A DNA stretch of 64,000 nt. It comes from Arthrobacter sp. 9V (GTDB lineage: Bacteria; Actinomycetota; Actinomycetes; Actinomycetales; Micrococcaceae). Both the position numbers and the translations under genes were made by a program. Under the pieces are notes generated by a model. It made no database searches. It was not told the origin of the DNA and saw nothing but the letters and a program-made list of their open reading frames with translations. Numbering within the stretch: the first letter of the stretch is position 1; every line of letters begins with the position of its first letter. This document shows positions 15,384-24,872 of this stretch, piece after piece. The stretch is from positions 2,411,015 through 2,475,014 of the forward strand of contig NZ_LR732912.1 in the NCBI RefSeq assembly GCF_902506065.1, given 5' to 3'.

Positions 15384-18050
15384 ATGGCCCTCGTGCCCTA
15401 TCACCTCACTGTGGACAGCGGCGGAGACCAGTTCCCCGTCACAGGTCCATCCCCCAGGCTCTCTTGGAAGATTCCCGCGGACGCAGTAGCAACGGCGTAT
15501 GAAGTGGAAGCAACGGTCGACGGCGTGGCGCAGCCACTGGCGACCCTGGACCACAGGCTCCACGTTCAGTGGCCATGGGCGGCTCTATCGAGCCGTCAGC
15601 GCGTCATGTGGCGCGTACGGATTGCCGGGGACTTGAACGGATGGTCGGCTTGGTCCTCTTTTGAAGCGGGACTTTTCGACAGCGACTGGACGGCGTCCTG
15701 GATTTCCCCGGTGGAGCAGGAAGGGACGGCGTACGGCCAACGTCCGGCTTATAGCCTCACCACGGAATTCACGGTGGACGCGGCCGTAAAGTCCGCCCGA
15801 CTGTACGCCACAGCCCTTGGTGTATACACGGCTGCGGTCAACGGAGGTAAAGCCGGGACCGCTGAATTGTCCCCCGGGTCGACGTCGTACGACCATACTC
15901 TTTATGCCCAGGCCTCCGACGTCACGGCGTCGCTGGCCCTTGGAATCAACGTACTGTCCATTGAACTCTCCGATGGTTGGTACCGGGGGCAGGTGGGGGC
16001 ATTCCGCCACCCGGCCGACTGGGGAACTACATTGGGCGCCCGCGCCGAACTGCACATCGAAAAAGTTGATGGATCCCGCCAGGTGATTGTCACCGACGGT
16101 GACTGGACGTCCGCACCGTCAACCACGACGCGAGCGGATCTCATGGAAGGACAGACGGTTGACTTAGCCGCTCCGGCGGTACCGCCGTCGAAAGTTCTGC
16201 TCAACGCCATTGACGCCCCTGCAATCAACTGGTCCCCCGCCCCGGCAGTGCGGGTCATCGACTCGCGGCGGCCAGTCAGCGTCACACAAATCAGGCCGGG
16301 CGTGTGGATCGCGGACTTCGGACAGAATGCCTCCGGATGGATACGGCTCGAGGATCTCGGGCCACAAGGAACCAAGACGGTGATCGAATACGGCGAGTAC
16401 GTAGACAGCGATGGCGACCTCTCCACGTCACATTTGGACTCTCACAAGCCGGGGGAACCCACCAGAATCTTCTCCCAGCGTGACGAGGTCACCGCAGGAG
16501 CAGTCGCTGAAATCTTTGAACCCCGGCACACTGTCCACGGTTTCCAGTTCGCACGCATCAGCCGCAACGGAGCGCCTTTGGATTCTTCCAGGCTCGCCAT
16601 GCAGGTTGTCCATAGTGATCTCCGCCCAACGGGTGCCTTTGAATGCAGCAATGAGGACCTCAACCGCCTTCATCGCATAGGAGAATGGAGCTTTCTTGGA
16701 AATGCCGTGGACGTCCCCACGGACTGCCCTACACGCGAACGACTGGCGTGGAGCGGTGATTACCAAGTGTTCATTTCCACAGCTACCCGGCTGCGGGATG
16801 TGCTCGGCTTCAGCCGGAAATGGTTGCAGTCCGTTCGCGATGACCAGTTGGCGGATGGCCGCATTGCAAACTTCTCCCCTGATGGCCGTGGTATCAAGAA
16901 CCACTTGGACGATCAGTTTGCCATGATGACTGGATCCGCCGGGTGGGGCGATGCGATCGTTGCCGTTCCTTGGGAACTGTACGAAGCCTACGGAGACGAA
17001 CAGGTCCTCGCTGAGAACTGGGACGCGATGCTCCGTTGGGTCCGGTGGGCCCTGGACATGGCGCGGACAACCCGCCACCACTCCAGGGTTAAGGAATCTC
17101 CGGAACCGGAACCTTTTGAGCAGTATCTGTGGGACGGCACATTCCATTGGGGTGAGTGGACGGAGCCAAAGCAGCGCGATGCCGACGGGCGCCTGATAGA
17201 TCCCATCCAGGACAACCCGATGGCATGGTTCATGGAAGACAAGGGCGAGGTAGGCACTGCATACCTCTACCGGTCCACTTCCACGCTTGCCAGAGTTGCC
17301 GCCGTCCTTGGACGATCCGCCGAAGCAGCTGAGTGGACTGCGGTTTCTGAAGCCGTTCGCAACGCCTGGCAGGCAGCGTATCTGCATGCGGACGGAACAA
17401 CGGACGCCGATACCCAAGCCAGTTACGTGCGGGCGCTGGCATTTGGCCTGCTGCCGGCGGATCGCCGGGAGCCCGCCGTCGACCGTCTGGTTGAACTCAT
17501 CCGGTCCGCAGGCACCCACTTGGGAACAGGTTTCCTGTCCACCGGCTACCTGCTGCCCGTTCTGGTGGAAGCCGGCAGGACCGACGTCGCCGATGAATTG
17601 CTGCTTCAGCGCACGGCTCCGTCGTGGCTCTACATGGTGGACAAGGGCGCCACCACCATCTGGGAATCCTGGGAGGGAATCGACCAGAACGGCGACGCCC
17701 ATGATTCGCTGAACCATTACAGCAAGGCAACCGTGCTCCGGTTCCTGCACGAGCACACTCTGGGATTGCGGCAGGCCAAAGACTCTGTGGCCTGGCGCTC
17801 ACTGGTCATCGCACCCACCCCCGGCGCTTCAGTTACCTGGGCCCGCGGCTCACACGAAACACCTAACGGCACCATCAATGTCCACTGGTGGATCGAGGGT
17901 TCCGAGCTGCATATTGATGCCCACATTCCGGCAGAGACAACCGCCTGGATCATTTTCCCCGATGGATCCGAACACGCTGCCGGACCGGGCACCTTCCGCG
18001 CCGCAGCACCCCTGGTTTCCGCCGGCATCAGCGTTCCAAGTCACGCCTGA
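15384..18050 (+). CDS. Alpha-L-rhamnosidase, GH78
   Basis: An 888-residue GH78 enzyme that releases terminal alpha-L-rhamnose. The N-terminal beta-sandwich domains (about 1-340) precede an (alpha/alpha)6 barrel. The catalytic region contains DCPTRERLAWSGD starting near residue 447, close to the family motif DCPxRxERxxWxGD, and FHWGEW downstream. There is no signal peptide, so it works in the cytoplasm after uptake by the preceding MFS protein. Start is ATG 15384 behind AAGGAA, 33 nt after the MFS gene. With the GH1 enzyme it could take rutinose- or neohesperidose-type flavonoid glycosides apart. Confidence 0.92.
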   Translation: MALVPYHLTVDSGGDQFPVTGPSPRLSWKIPADAVATAYEVEATVDGVAQPLATLDHRLHVQWPWAALSSRQRVMWRVRIAGDLNGWSAWSSFEAGLFDSDWTASWISPVEQEGTAYGQRPAYSLTTEFTVDAAVKSARLYATALGVYTAAVNGGKAGTAELSPGSTSYDHTLYAQASDVTASLALGINVLSIELSDGWYRGQVGAFRHPADWGTTLGARAELHIEKVDGSRQVIVTDGDWTSAPSTTTRADLMEGQTVDLAAPAVPPSKVLLNAIDAPAINWSPAPAVRVIDSRRPVSVTQIRPGVWIADFGQNASGWIRLEDLGPQGTKTVIEYGEYVDSDGDLSTSHLDSHKPGEPTRIFSQRDEVTAGAVAEIFEPRHTVHGFQFARISRNGAPLDSSRLAMQVVHSDLRPTGAFECSNEDLNRLHRIGEWSFLGNAVDVPTDCPTRERLAWSGDYQVFISTATRLRDVLGFSRKWLQSVRDDQLADGRIANFSPDGRGIKNHLDDQFAMMTGSAGWGDAIVAVPWELYEAYGDEQVLAENWDAMLRWVRWALDMARTTRHHSRVKESPEPEPFEQYLWDGTFHWGEWTEPKQRDADGRLIDPIQDNPMAWFMEDKGEVGTAYLYRSTSTLARVAAVLGRSAEAAEWTAVSEAVRNAWQAAYLHADGTTDADTQASYVRALAFGLLPADRREPAVDRLVELIRSAGTHLGTGFLSTGYLLPVLVEAGRTDVADELLLQRTAPSWLYMVDKGATTIWESWEGIDQNGDAHDSLNHYSKATVLRFLHEHTLGLRQAKDSVAWRSLVIAPTPGASVTWARGSHETPNGTINVHWWIEGSELHIDAHIPAETTAWIIFPDGSEHAAGPGTFRAAAPLVSAGISVPSHA

Positions 18051-18106
18051 CTCAACCTGCCAACTGCCTGACCCAGGCAATAACACGATCAAGAAACGAG
18101 AATCCC

Positions 18107-19339
18107 ATGACAACTTTCCCCGCCAACTTCCTCTGGGGTGCCGCTACCGCCGGCCACCAGATTGAAGGAAACAACGTCAACAGCGACTGGTGGGCACGTG
18201 AACTGACCATGCCCGGCATGGAGCTCTCCGGGGACGCATGCGACAGCTACCACCGTTACCGTGAGGACATTGACCTGCTGGCCGATGCCGGCTTGACCTC
18301 GTACCGCTTCAGCTTGGAGTGGTCGCGGATCGAACCCGCACCCGGAGCCTTCTCCAAGGCAGAACTTGCCCATTACCGACGCATGATCGAGCACTGCTTC
18401 TCGCGGAACGTCACCCCCGTGGTCACCTTGCAGCACTTCACCACTCCCCAGTGGTTCGCGAACGACGGCGGTTGGTTGGCTCCGGACGCATCGGAAAAGT
18501 TCCAGCGCTACGTCAAGGAAACCACCACCATCCTGGACGGGGTGGAGTGGGTGGTGACCATGAACGAACCGAACATGCAGGCAGCAATCATGACCGCCAT
18601 GCGCCGCATGCAACTTGCCGGGGACGCTCAGTGGCAAAGCCCCACCGTCGAGGGCACCGAAGAAACCAAGCAAACGCACAGTGACTTCCTGACCTACGCT
18701 GACCCGGAAATAGGCAGAGCATTCACCACCATCCACCATGCCGCCCGGGAAATCATCCGCGCGAACACCTCCGCCAAGGTGGGATGGACAATTGCCGCCG
18801 GCGCGCTCACTGCCGCCCCGGGTGGGGAGGAAAAGCTGCTGGAGATCCGATACGGCAAAGAAGACGTCTACTGGGAAGGCAGCCGCGGCGATGATTTTGT
18901 TGGCGTGCAGGCCTACTCCAGCCAACAAGTGGATGCCAACGGGCTCGTCCCGCACCCACCGCACCCTGAGAACACCTTGGTGGGCACCGCGTACCGGCCC
19001 GATGCATTGGCCATGGCTGTGAGGCACGCGTGGGACGTCACCGGGGGCGTCCCCGTGCTGGTCACGGAAAACGGCATCGCCACATCTGATGACGAGCAAC
19101 GAATCCGCTACACCGCTGAAGCGCTGCAAGGCCTGCACCAGACCATGAACGAAGGAATTGACGTGCGGGGCTACCTCCACTGGTCCCTGTTGGACAACTT
19201 TGAGTGGGGTCACTGGGAACCGACCTTCGGCCTGATTGCAGTGGACCGGGAGACCTTCGTCCGCACACCCAAACCCAGCCTGGCCTGGCTTGGCCGCGTG
19301 GCGCAAAGCAACAACCTCGACGTCGAGGTTTCAGCATGA
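18107..19339 (+). CDS. Beta-glucosidase, GH1
   Basis: A 410-residue GH1 retaining beta-glycosidase. The N-terminal signature FLWGAATAGHQIEG, the acid/base E154 in TMNEPN and the nucleophile E321 in VTENG are all present, as is the WSLLDNFEW segment lining the sugar site. It is cytoplasmic. It follows the rhamnosidase by 56 nt and is coupled to the SDR by an ATGA overlap. A GH1 beside GH78 fits removal of the glucose that remains after rhamnose is cut from a rutinoside, although beta-glucosidases of this family are promiscuous. Confidence 0.92.
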   Translation: MTTFPANFLWGAATAGHQIEGNNVNSDWWARELTMPGMELSGDACDSYHRYREDIDLLADAGLTSYRFSLEWSRIEPAPGAFSKAELAHYRRMIEHCFSRNVTPVVTLQHFTTPQWFANDGGWLAPDASEKFQRYVKETTTILDGVEWVVTMNEPNMQAAIMTAMRRMQLAGDAQWQSPTVEGTEETKQTHSDFLTYADPEIGRAFTTIHHAAREIIRANTSAKVGWTIAAGALTAAPGGEEKLLEIRYGKEDVYWEGSRGDDFVGVQAYSSQQVDANGLVPHPPHPENTLVGTAYRPDALAMAVRHAWDVTGGVPVLVTENGIATSDDEQRIRYTAEALQGLHQTMNEGIDVRGYLHWSLLDNFEWGHWEPTFGLIAVDRETFVRTPKPSLAWLGRVAQSNNLDVEVSA

Positions 19340-20154
19340 CCACAGCGTTCGCCGACGCTTCGCTCACCCCGGTCAGGGACCTGCTCTCCCTCACCGGACG
19401 CCGGGCAGTTGTCACCGGCGGGGCACAGGGCTTGGGCAAAGCCATCGCAGCACGACTCGCCGAAGCCGGCTCCGACGTCCTCATCGGGGACGTCAACGCC
19501 GATCTCGCCAAGGAGACCGCAGCCGGGATTGCCGATCGTTTTCCCGTCCGCGCCCTCGGCTTCGGCATGGATGTCAGCGACGCCGGGTCGGTGCGTCTCG
19601 GAGCACAGGAAGCCCTGGAGTCCTTCGGGGGCATCGACATCTGGGTCAACAATGCCGGCATTTTCCCCAGCGTCCCGGTCCTGCAAACCAGTGACAGCAC
19701 GTGGGAGCAGGTTTTCGCCGTGAATACCCGCGGCGTCTTCAACGGCTCCCGCGAGGCCGCCCGTCATATGTCCAACGGTAAAAACGGCGGCGTCATCATC
19801 AACATCGTTTCCACCGCAGGATTCGGCGGGACGGCGCCAGGCTTATCGGCCTATGTCGGGTCCAAGCACGCAGTTCGCGGCATGACCAAACAAATGGCCT
19901 TGGAATTTGCGCCCATGGGGATACGGGTGCTCGGTGTCGCCCCCACCTTCGTACCAACCGAAGGCAACATGGCCGCTGCCGCCCAACACGCCCCCTCCAG
20001 TGGAACGGAGACCATGGACGTCATGACGAACAGTCTCATTGGCCGGATCGGAACGCCGGACGACATTGCACGCGTCGTCCTCTTCTGTGCGAGCGACCTG
20101 TCCACCATCATGACGGGCAGCACGCTTTTGGCTGACGCCGGCCAGACCATCTAG
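19336..20154 (+). CDS. SDR-family oxidoreductase
   Basis: A 272-residue classical short-chain dehydrogenase. It shows TGGAQGLG for cofactor binding, NNAG, the catalytic Tyr and Lys in SAYVGSK, and the usual C-terminal LADAGQTI ending. D after the second strand (GDVNAD) suggests NAD. Start ATG 19336 overlaps the GH1 stop; a longer frame upstream lies inside GH1. As the last gene of the rhamnosidase and glucosidase operon it could oxidise L-rhamnose (as a rhamnose dehydrogenase) or reduce the aglycone. Both are inference. A strong terminator hairpin follows at 20175. Confidence 0.88.
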   Translation: MTTAFADASLTPVRDLLSLTGRRAVVTGGAQGLGKAIAARLAEAGSDVLIGDVNADLAKETAAGIADRFPVRALGFGMDVSDAGSVRLGAQEALESFGGIDIWVNNAGIFPSVPVLQTSDSTWEQVFAVNTRGVFNGSREAARHMSNGKNGGVIINIVSTAGFGGTAPGLSAYVGSKHAVRGMTKQMALEFAPMGIRVLGVAPTFVPTEGNMAAAAQHAPSSGTETMDVMTNSLIGRIGTPDDIARVVLFCASDLSTIMTGSTLLADAGQTI

Positions 20155-20174
20155 CGCCAAGGGCGGACAACTCT

Positions 20175-20223
20175 TCGGCCGGTTACGCGTGCTTCAGCAA
20201 TGCACACGTAGCCGGCCGATTTT
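20175..20223 (+). terminator. Rho-independent terminator of the GH78/GH1 operon
   Basis: A 17-bp stem pairs TCGGCCGGTTACGCGTG (20175-20191) with 20203-20219, containing one T:G wobble and one mismatch, with an 11-nt loop. It is followed directly by TTTT. It lies between the SDR stop and the LacI gene. Confidence 0.8.
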
Positions 20224-20245
20224 CCACTATCCAGGAAAGTGCAGA

Positions 20246-21271
20246 ATGCCGGCTGACGAGGCACCAGTGCAAACAAAAAAAGCCAAAGCAACTATTTATG
20301 ATGTAGCACAACAAGCCGGCGTTAATCCTTCAACAGTTTCCAGGGCTCTCAGTAATCCGGGAAGAGTAAGTCCGCAAACGCGGCGACTGGTTGAAATAAC
20401 TGCCGGGGTTCTCAATTTCCAAGCGAACCATTCGGCACAAGTCTTGCAAACGGGATCAACAAGAATGCTGGGACTTCTTGTTTCAGATATAACCAACCCA
20501 AACTTCTTCGGCATTCTGCGGGAAGCAGGAAGAGTAGCAACACAGCAGCAGTACAGCGTGGTGCTTGGCAATGCGGCCGAATCCGCTGCCACCGAACTGT
20601 CAGCGGCGCGGCGGCTTATTAAGACAGTCGACGGCCTCATCCTGGTCAGCCCCCGCATGAGTGAAAGCAACCTTCAACTACTTGCCGCCACAAAGAAGGT
20701 TGTCGCCATCAACAGAGAGGTCAGCGGCATAGACTGCGTTGTCCCTGATCCGGACAGGGGCGTCAGCCAGGCAGTCCGTTTTCTGGCAGGGAACGGACAT
20801 CAGAAGATCGTCTTCGCCGCCGGACCAGAGATGTCCTGGATGTCAGCCCGGCGCTGGGACGCGGTATCCGATGCGTGCGAGTGGTGCCATGTCACCGCAG
20901 AGCGCATCGAGTCCACATCCCCCACCATTGACGGTGGCAGAAAACTGGCCCGGACCATCAAAGCCTCGGGAGCTACGGCCGTGATCACGCATAACGATCT
21001 AATGGCTATTGGCCTGATGCACGAGCTTCAAGGTACCGGCATTGCCGTTCCCGAAGCCATCAGCATTGTGGGCTTTGACGACATCTTTGGTGCTGACTTC
21101 ACCACTCCGTCCTTGTCGAGCATCAGATCCCCGCTGGGAGAGTGCGGATCGCTGGCCGCCGGGCTGATTCTGAACTCCTTTGCCGGCACTCCGCATGACC
21201 CTCAAAGCGTGATGGTGGACACCGAACTGGTCATCCGAGGATCTGCAGGTCCGGCAAGGAGTGCGTCATAG
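20246..21271 (+). CDS. LacI-family transcriptional regulator
   Basis: A 341-residue LacI-type repressor. The N-terminal HTH (YDVAQQAGVNPSTVSRAL) and hinge precede a periplasmic-binding-like sugar domain (LGLLVSDITNPNFFG, VGFDDI). Start ATG 20246 is behind AGGAAAG; the frame extends upstream into the terminator. A LacI-type site occurs at 22194 before the ABC transporter operon, which is the likely target. The first 300 bp or so are clearly poorer in G+C than the rest of the gene and its neighbours, which may reflect different ancestry or a 5' coding effect. Confidence 0.92.
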   Translation: MPADEAPVQTKKAKATIYDVAQQAGVNPSTVSRALSNPGRVSPQTRRLVEITAGVLNFQANHSAQVLQTGSTRMLGLLVSDITNPNFFGILREAGRVATQQQYSVVLGNAAESAATELSAARRLIKTVDGLILVSPRMSESNLQLLAATKKVVAINREVSGIDCVVPDPDRGVSQAVRFLAGNGHQKIVFAAGPEMSWMSARRWDAVSDACEWCHVTAERIESTSPTIDGGRKLARTIKASGATAVITHNDLMAIGLMHELQGTGIAVPEAISIVGFDDIFGADFTTPSLSSIRSPLGECGSLAAGLILNSFAGTPHDPQSVMVDTELVIRGSAGPARSAS

Positions 21272-21392
21272 GCCGCTTTCAAAACCGAGCGTAGGTCAAT
21301 TTACACTGGCCCAACTTCCCGCATCCTCCCACTTTCGAAGAAGAAGTACTCCATCTATGGTGTGCCACTCAGTTTTCAATTATTCTTTATAC

Positions 21393-22046
21393 ATGGACTC
21401 CACAACGTCACCCCGGAAACGCTACGCGAAGACCCTTGAGCGGCGTTCGGCTGTAGCCCGGGCAGCCCTGGACATTGTGCTCGAGAAGGGCCACCGGGCT
21501 TTGACCACAGCTGAAGTTGCAGCGCGTTCGTCCATGAGCGAAACTGCCATGCTCTACCACTTCCCAACCCGCGATCACATCCTCGTGGCAGCAATGGAGC
21601 TGGCCGACCAGGAGTATCGCGCAATCCTCACAGCAGAGTTCCATGTCATCGACGGAGGAAACTCCGACTGGCCACCACCGGCAATGGCGCACCTGACGCT
21701 GGATGACCAGGCCACAACCCGCCTGTTTCTTTCCCTCAGCGCGGAGGCAGTGGATCCCGGACACCCCGCCCATTCCTACCTGAAGGCCCACCACGAACAG
21801 GTGGTCTTTGAGTTCGCAGAAGGAGTGAGGAGACGCCAGGCAAAGGGGCTCGCGGATCCAGCGCTGGACCCGGACAAGGTTGGCCGCCAAATGATGGCAG
21901 CCTGGAGTGGCCTGCGGATGCAGTGGCTCATTGATCCCACCCTTGATCTCACCTCAGCAGTTTCCCAGGCGTTTCTCGCACTTAATGGGAACCCACTCAT
22001 GAAGTTCAAACAGCAACTAACAGAGCTTATGTCCACAAGTCAATAG
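21393..22046 (+). CDS. TetR-family transcriptional regulator
   Basis: A 217-residue TetR regulator with the HTH ALTTAEVAARSSMSETAMLYHF at about residues 37-58 and a C-terminal domain like that of the other TetR protein in the window. The preferred start is ATG 21393, because TATTCT lies exactly 6 nt upstream, the layout of a leaderless actinobacterial promoter. An alternative ATG at 21357 has an AAGAAG nearby. It sits between LacI and the ABC glycoside operon and may be a second controller of that operon. Ligand unknown. Confidence 0.88.
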   Translation: MDSTTSPRKRYAKTLERRSAVARAALDIVLEKGHRALTTAEVAARSSMSETAMLYHFPTRDHILVAAMELADQEYRAILTAEFHVIDGGNSDWPPPAMAHLTLDDQATTRLFLSLSAEAVDPGHPAHSYLKAHHEQVVFEFAEGVRRRQAKGLADPALDPDKVGRQMMAAWSGLRMQWLIDPTLDLTSAVSQAFLALNGNPLMKFKQQLTELMSTSQ

Positions 22047-22193
22047 ACAATTCCCTAAAAGCACCCTTCCGGGTCCACCGCAATAAACTCCACCGCCTCG
22101 ATCTTCGAAATGCATTGTTTCGTTTATCAGGGGGTCATTTGTCGTACCCAAAGTGAGACTTGCGGAAGAAGATTTAATTCTAAATATATTTTT

Positions 22194-22207
22194 GGCAATC
22201 GGTTGCC
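22194..22207. promoter_or_regulatory. LacI-type operator before the ABC transporter operon
   Basis: GGCAA-TCGG-TTGCC has the near-perfect dyad and central CG of LacI/GalR sites (GCAANCGNTTGC). It lies 118 nt before the SBP start, within the AT-rich gap 22047-22324 that otherwise holds only promoter-like sequence (for example TAAATATATT at 22181). Confidence 0.7.
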
Positions 22208-22324
22208 TTTTGGCTTTTCCAATGCTTTGCTAGTGATTACGGTCACTCCCGGCTAAACGGCCCGGACAATGGCCCTCCATAAATCTCCAAAAGCTTTTCC
22301 TCAATGACAAAGGAGTCCCAAGAC

Positions 22325-23881
22325 ATGTTTCCTGTCTTGTCCCGAACCACATCACTGACCCGTGCGGTCGTAGCCTCAGTCGCGGTGGCGGCACTACTTT
22401 CCACAGCGGCCTGCTCCTCTTCCGAACCAGCATCGGAGGCAAGCAATTCCTCACGCAACGAGGAGCTCAGCATTGCCGTTCAAGCCCAGCCGGCTTCGTT
22501 GGACCCGGCCCAGCTCGCAGAAGGACAGCAGTCCTACATTTGGGCATCCATTTTCGACACCCTTCTCATGGTGGACAAGGACAACAAGATCCGTGCGAAC
22601 GCGGCTGAGAGCTGGGAATATTCCGATGACCTCCGCACGCTGACCCTCAAGCTTCGCAGCGACCTGAAGTTTAGTTCCGGAGACGCCGTCACCTCCAAGG
22701 ACGTTGCAGCAACTTTGGAGAGGACCAGGACCACACCGGGCCAGCAACAGCCCAAGCTCGCCAAGGTTTCTTCAATTTCCGCTCCCGATGCGTCGACGAT
22801 AGTCATCCAGCTTTCCGCTCCTGAACCATCGTTGCTGAACTATCTGGCGCAGGCCACAGGCGTTATTGGCGACGCGGACACGCTGGCATCAGAGACCACC
22901 AAGCTGCGCCCAACAGGCTCAGGACCCTACGTCCTATCGGACAAAACTGTGGACGGCACCGAGTACGTCATGGAACGCCGGGATGACTACTGGAACGCCT
23001 CGGCCTATCCCTTCAAAACCGTGAAGGTCAAAGTCATCCAGGACCGGACCGCCCAGTACAACGCGCTCCAGGCAGGGGAAGTAAAGGCAGCCCTGATTCA
23101 GGCCCCGCAACGCAAGCAGGCCGAAGGTGCCGGATTCACAGTCAAGGAGGTGCAGGCTACTGCCGCTCTGGTTCTCGTCCTGGCCGATCGGAAGGGAGAA
23201 CTCGTTCCTGCCCTGGGCAATGTAAAGGTGCGCGAGGCCATCAACATGGCCTTTGACCGGGCACAGGTAGTGAAGGCCCTCCTCAACGGACTAGGCAAGC
23301 CTACGGTCCAGGTGTTCGACCCCAACAGTGGAGCCTACGATCCCGGGCTTGAAGATACCTACAGCTTCGATCCGGCGAAGGCACGCAAGCTATTGGCCGA
23401 GGCCGGATACGCCGACGGTTTCTCCATGACGATGCCAAGCACGGTCATCTCCCAGTCCTTCGAGCCTGTGATCACGCAGGCTCTTGCGGACATCGGAGTG
23501 AAGGTGACGTGGGAACCCGTGCCTCCGCAGAATACAGCGTCATCAATTGCCTCGAAGAAGTACCCGGCAGTTCTTTGGTTCTACGGTCTGAACAGCGCAG
23601 GCCGTCAAGTCGGCGACATGTACGCCCCTGAAGCCTTCCTCAACCCCTTCAAGTGGCAGGACCCCGAGTTCGACACGTTGCTGCAGTCCATTGCCACCGA
23701 ACCGGACGATACAGCCCGTGATGCTCTGTATAAGAAGGTCAACGAATACACCGTAAAGCAGGCATTGAACGCACCGATCGCCTACGTAGGCACGCTCTGG
23801 GCCACAGCTCCGGGCATTGATTTCCTCCCTACCGGGGTGGTTTTGCCTACCGTACGTGACTTCGGCCTGTCCGGAAAATGA
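22325..23881 (+). CDS. ABC transporter solute-binding lipoprotein (SBP_bac_5, peptide/oligosaccharide type)
   Basis: A 518-residue family 5 solute-binding protein. The signal peptide ends in the lipobox STAAC, giving lipidated Cys30. The mature part has the family N-terminus LDPAQ and FDTLLM and the segment YWNASAYPFKTVKV. ATG 22325 is chosen because AAAGGAG sits 8-9 nt upstream; an in-frame ATG at 22304 would precede that site. Family 5 proteins bind peptides, nickel or glycosides. The dehydrogenase, glucuronidase and SDR in the same operon argue for a glycoside or glucuronide ligand here, which is inference. Confidence 0.92.
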   Translation: MFPVLSRTTSLTRAVVASVAVAALLSTAACSSSEPASEASNSSRNEELSIAVQAQPASLDPAQLAEGQQSYIWASIFDTLLMVDKDNKIRANAAESWEYSDDLRTLTLKLRSDLKFSSGDAVTSKDVAATLERTRTTPGQQQPKLAKVSSISAPDASTIVIQLSAPEPSLLNYLAQATGVIGDADTLASETTKLRPTGSGPYVLSDKTVDGTEYVMERRDDYWNASAYPFKTVKVKVIQDRTAQYNALQAGEVKAALIQAPQRKQAEGAGFTVKEVQATAALVLVLADRKGELVPALGNVKVREAINMAFDRAQVVKALLNGLGKPTVQVFDPNSGAYDPGLEDTYSFDPAKARKLLAEAGYADGFSMTMPSTVISQSFEPVITQALADIGVKVTWEPVPPQNTASSIASKKYPAVLWFYGLNSAGRQVGDMYAPEAFLNPFKWQDPEFDTLLQSIATEPDDTARDALYKKVNEYTVKQALNAPIAYVGTLWATAPGIDFLPTGVVLPTVRDFGLSGK

Positions 23882-23930
23882 TGCCAACCAGGAGCTCAGG
23901 GACGCCAAAGGAAAAGCCGAGAGTCCACTC

Positions 23931-24872
23931 ATGATCAGTTACGCCCTACGACGACTTGGTGCAGGCATTGTCCTTGCCCTGCTCGTCACCTTAATTACCT
24001 TCTTCCTCCTCAGCGGCTCCTTGGAATCCGTTGCCCGCGAACGGCTGGGGGCTACTGCGACTCCAGAGTCCTTGAAGGCATTGATGACCGAACTTGGCTT
24101 CGATCGGCCGGCCATCGTCCAATACCTGGACTGGCTCGGCTCCGTCCTGACCGGGGATTTCGGTACCTCCCTTTTCACCAGTCAACCCGTAGCCCCGGCC
24201 GTTGCCGCCCGGCTGGGTGTGACCCTGTCGCTCGTGGTCACAGCGCTCATCATCACTGTGATCGTCAGCGTTGCGCTGGGCGTCTGGGCAGCCACAAGGG
24301 GTGGACTGGCTGACAAGGTCTCCCAAGGCTTGTCCTTGATTGGCTACGTCGTCCCCGGCTTGCTCATCGCCATTGTCCTGGTGGCTGTTCTCGCGGTGAA
24401 TTTGAAGTTGCTGCCGGCAACCGGGTTCACTCCTTTCGCTCAGAATCCGGGGAAATGGGCCACATCAATCACCATCCCCGTCATTGTGCTCGTCATCGGT
24501 GGAGTGGCCAGCATGGCCGCACAAATCCGCGGCTCAATGATCGGGGAGCTCAGGAAGGACTACGTCCGTACGCTGAGGACCCGCGGGGTACCAACACGCT
24601 CAATTGTTCTTCGCCACGCGCTTCGGAATGCGGCGAGTCCTGCCTTGACGGTCCTGTCCCTTGAATTCATTCAAATGCTCGGTGGTGCGCTCATCATCGA
24701 GAACGTGTTCGCGCTTCCTGGCTTCGGCGCCTACGCATTCAACGCCTCCCTCCAAGGCGATATCCCCATCATCATGGGCATCACCCTGTTCAGCGTCATG
24801 TTGGTGGTCATAGTGAACCTCATTACAGACGTCGTGAACGGCTGGCTCAACCCGAAGGCGAGAATCTATTGA
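23931..24872 (+). CDS. ABC transporter permease (DppB/OppB type)
   Basis: A 313-residue permease with about six membrane segments and the family sequence RRLGAGIVLALLVTLI at the N-terminus. The cytoplasmic EAA-like loop reads KDYVRTLRTRGVPTRSIVLRH. Start ATG 23931 is 49 nt after the binding protein; the frame upstream overlaps that gene and has no site. Its stop overlaps the TTG start of the next gene. It forms the membrane channel with the permease half of the fused protein that follows. Confidence 0.92.
   Translation: MISYALRRLGAGIVLALLVTLITFFLLSGSLESVARERLGATATPESLKALMTELGFDRPAIVQYLDWLGSVLTGDFGTSLFTSQPVAPAVAARLGVTLSLVVTALIITVIVSVALGVWAATRGGLADKVSQGLSLIGYVVPGLLIAIVLVAVLAVNLKLLPATGFTPFAQNPGKWATSITIPVIVLVIGGVASMAAQIRGSMIGELRKDYVRTLRTRGVPTRSIVLRHALRNAASPALTVLSLEFIQMLGGALIIENVFALPGFGAYAFNASLQGDIPIIMGITLFSVMLVVIVNLITDVVNGWLNPKARIY

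Noticed and set aside
16428..17756. 442-codon minus-strand frame inside the rhamnosidase gene
   Set aside because: Antisense shadow of GH78; no domain, no ribosome-binding site, and GH78 motifs on the plus strand are clear.
18089..19306. 405-codon minus-strand frame inside the GH1 gene
   Set aside because: Shadow of the beta-glucosidase, whose catalytic motifs are intact on the plus strand.
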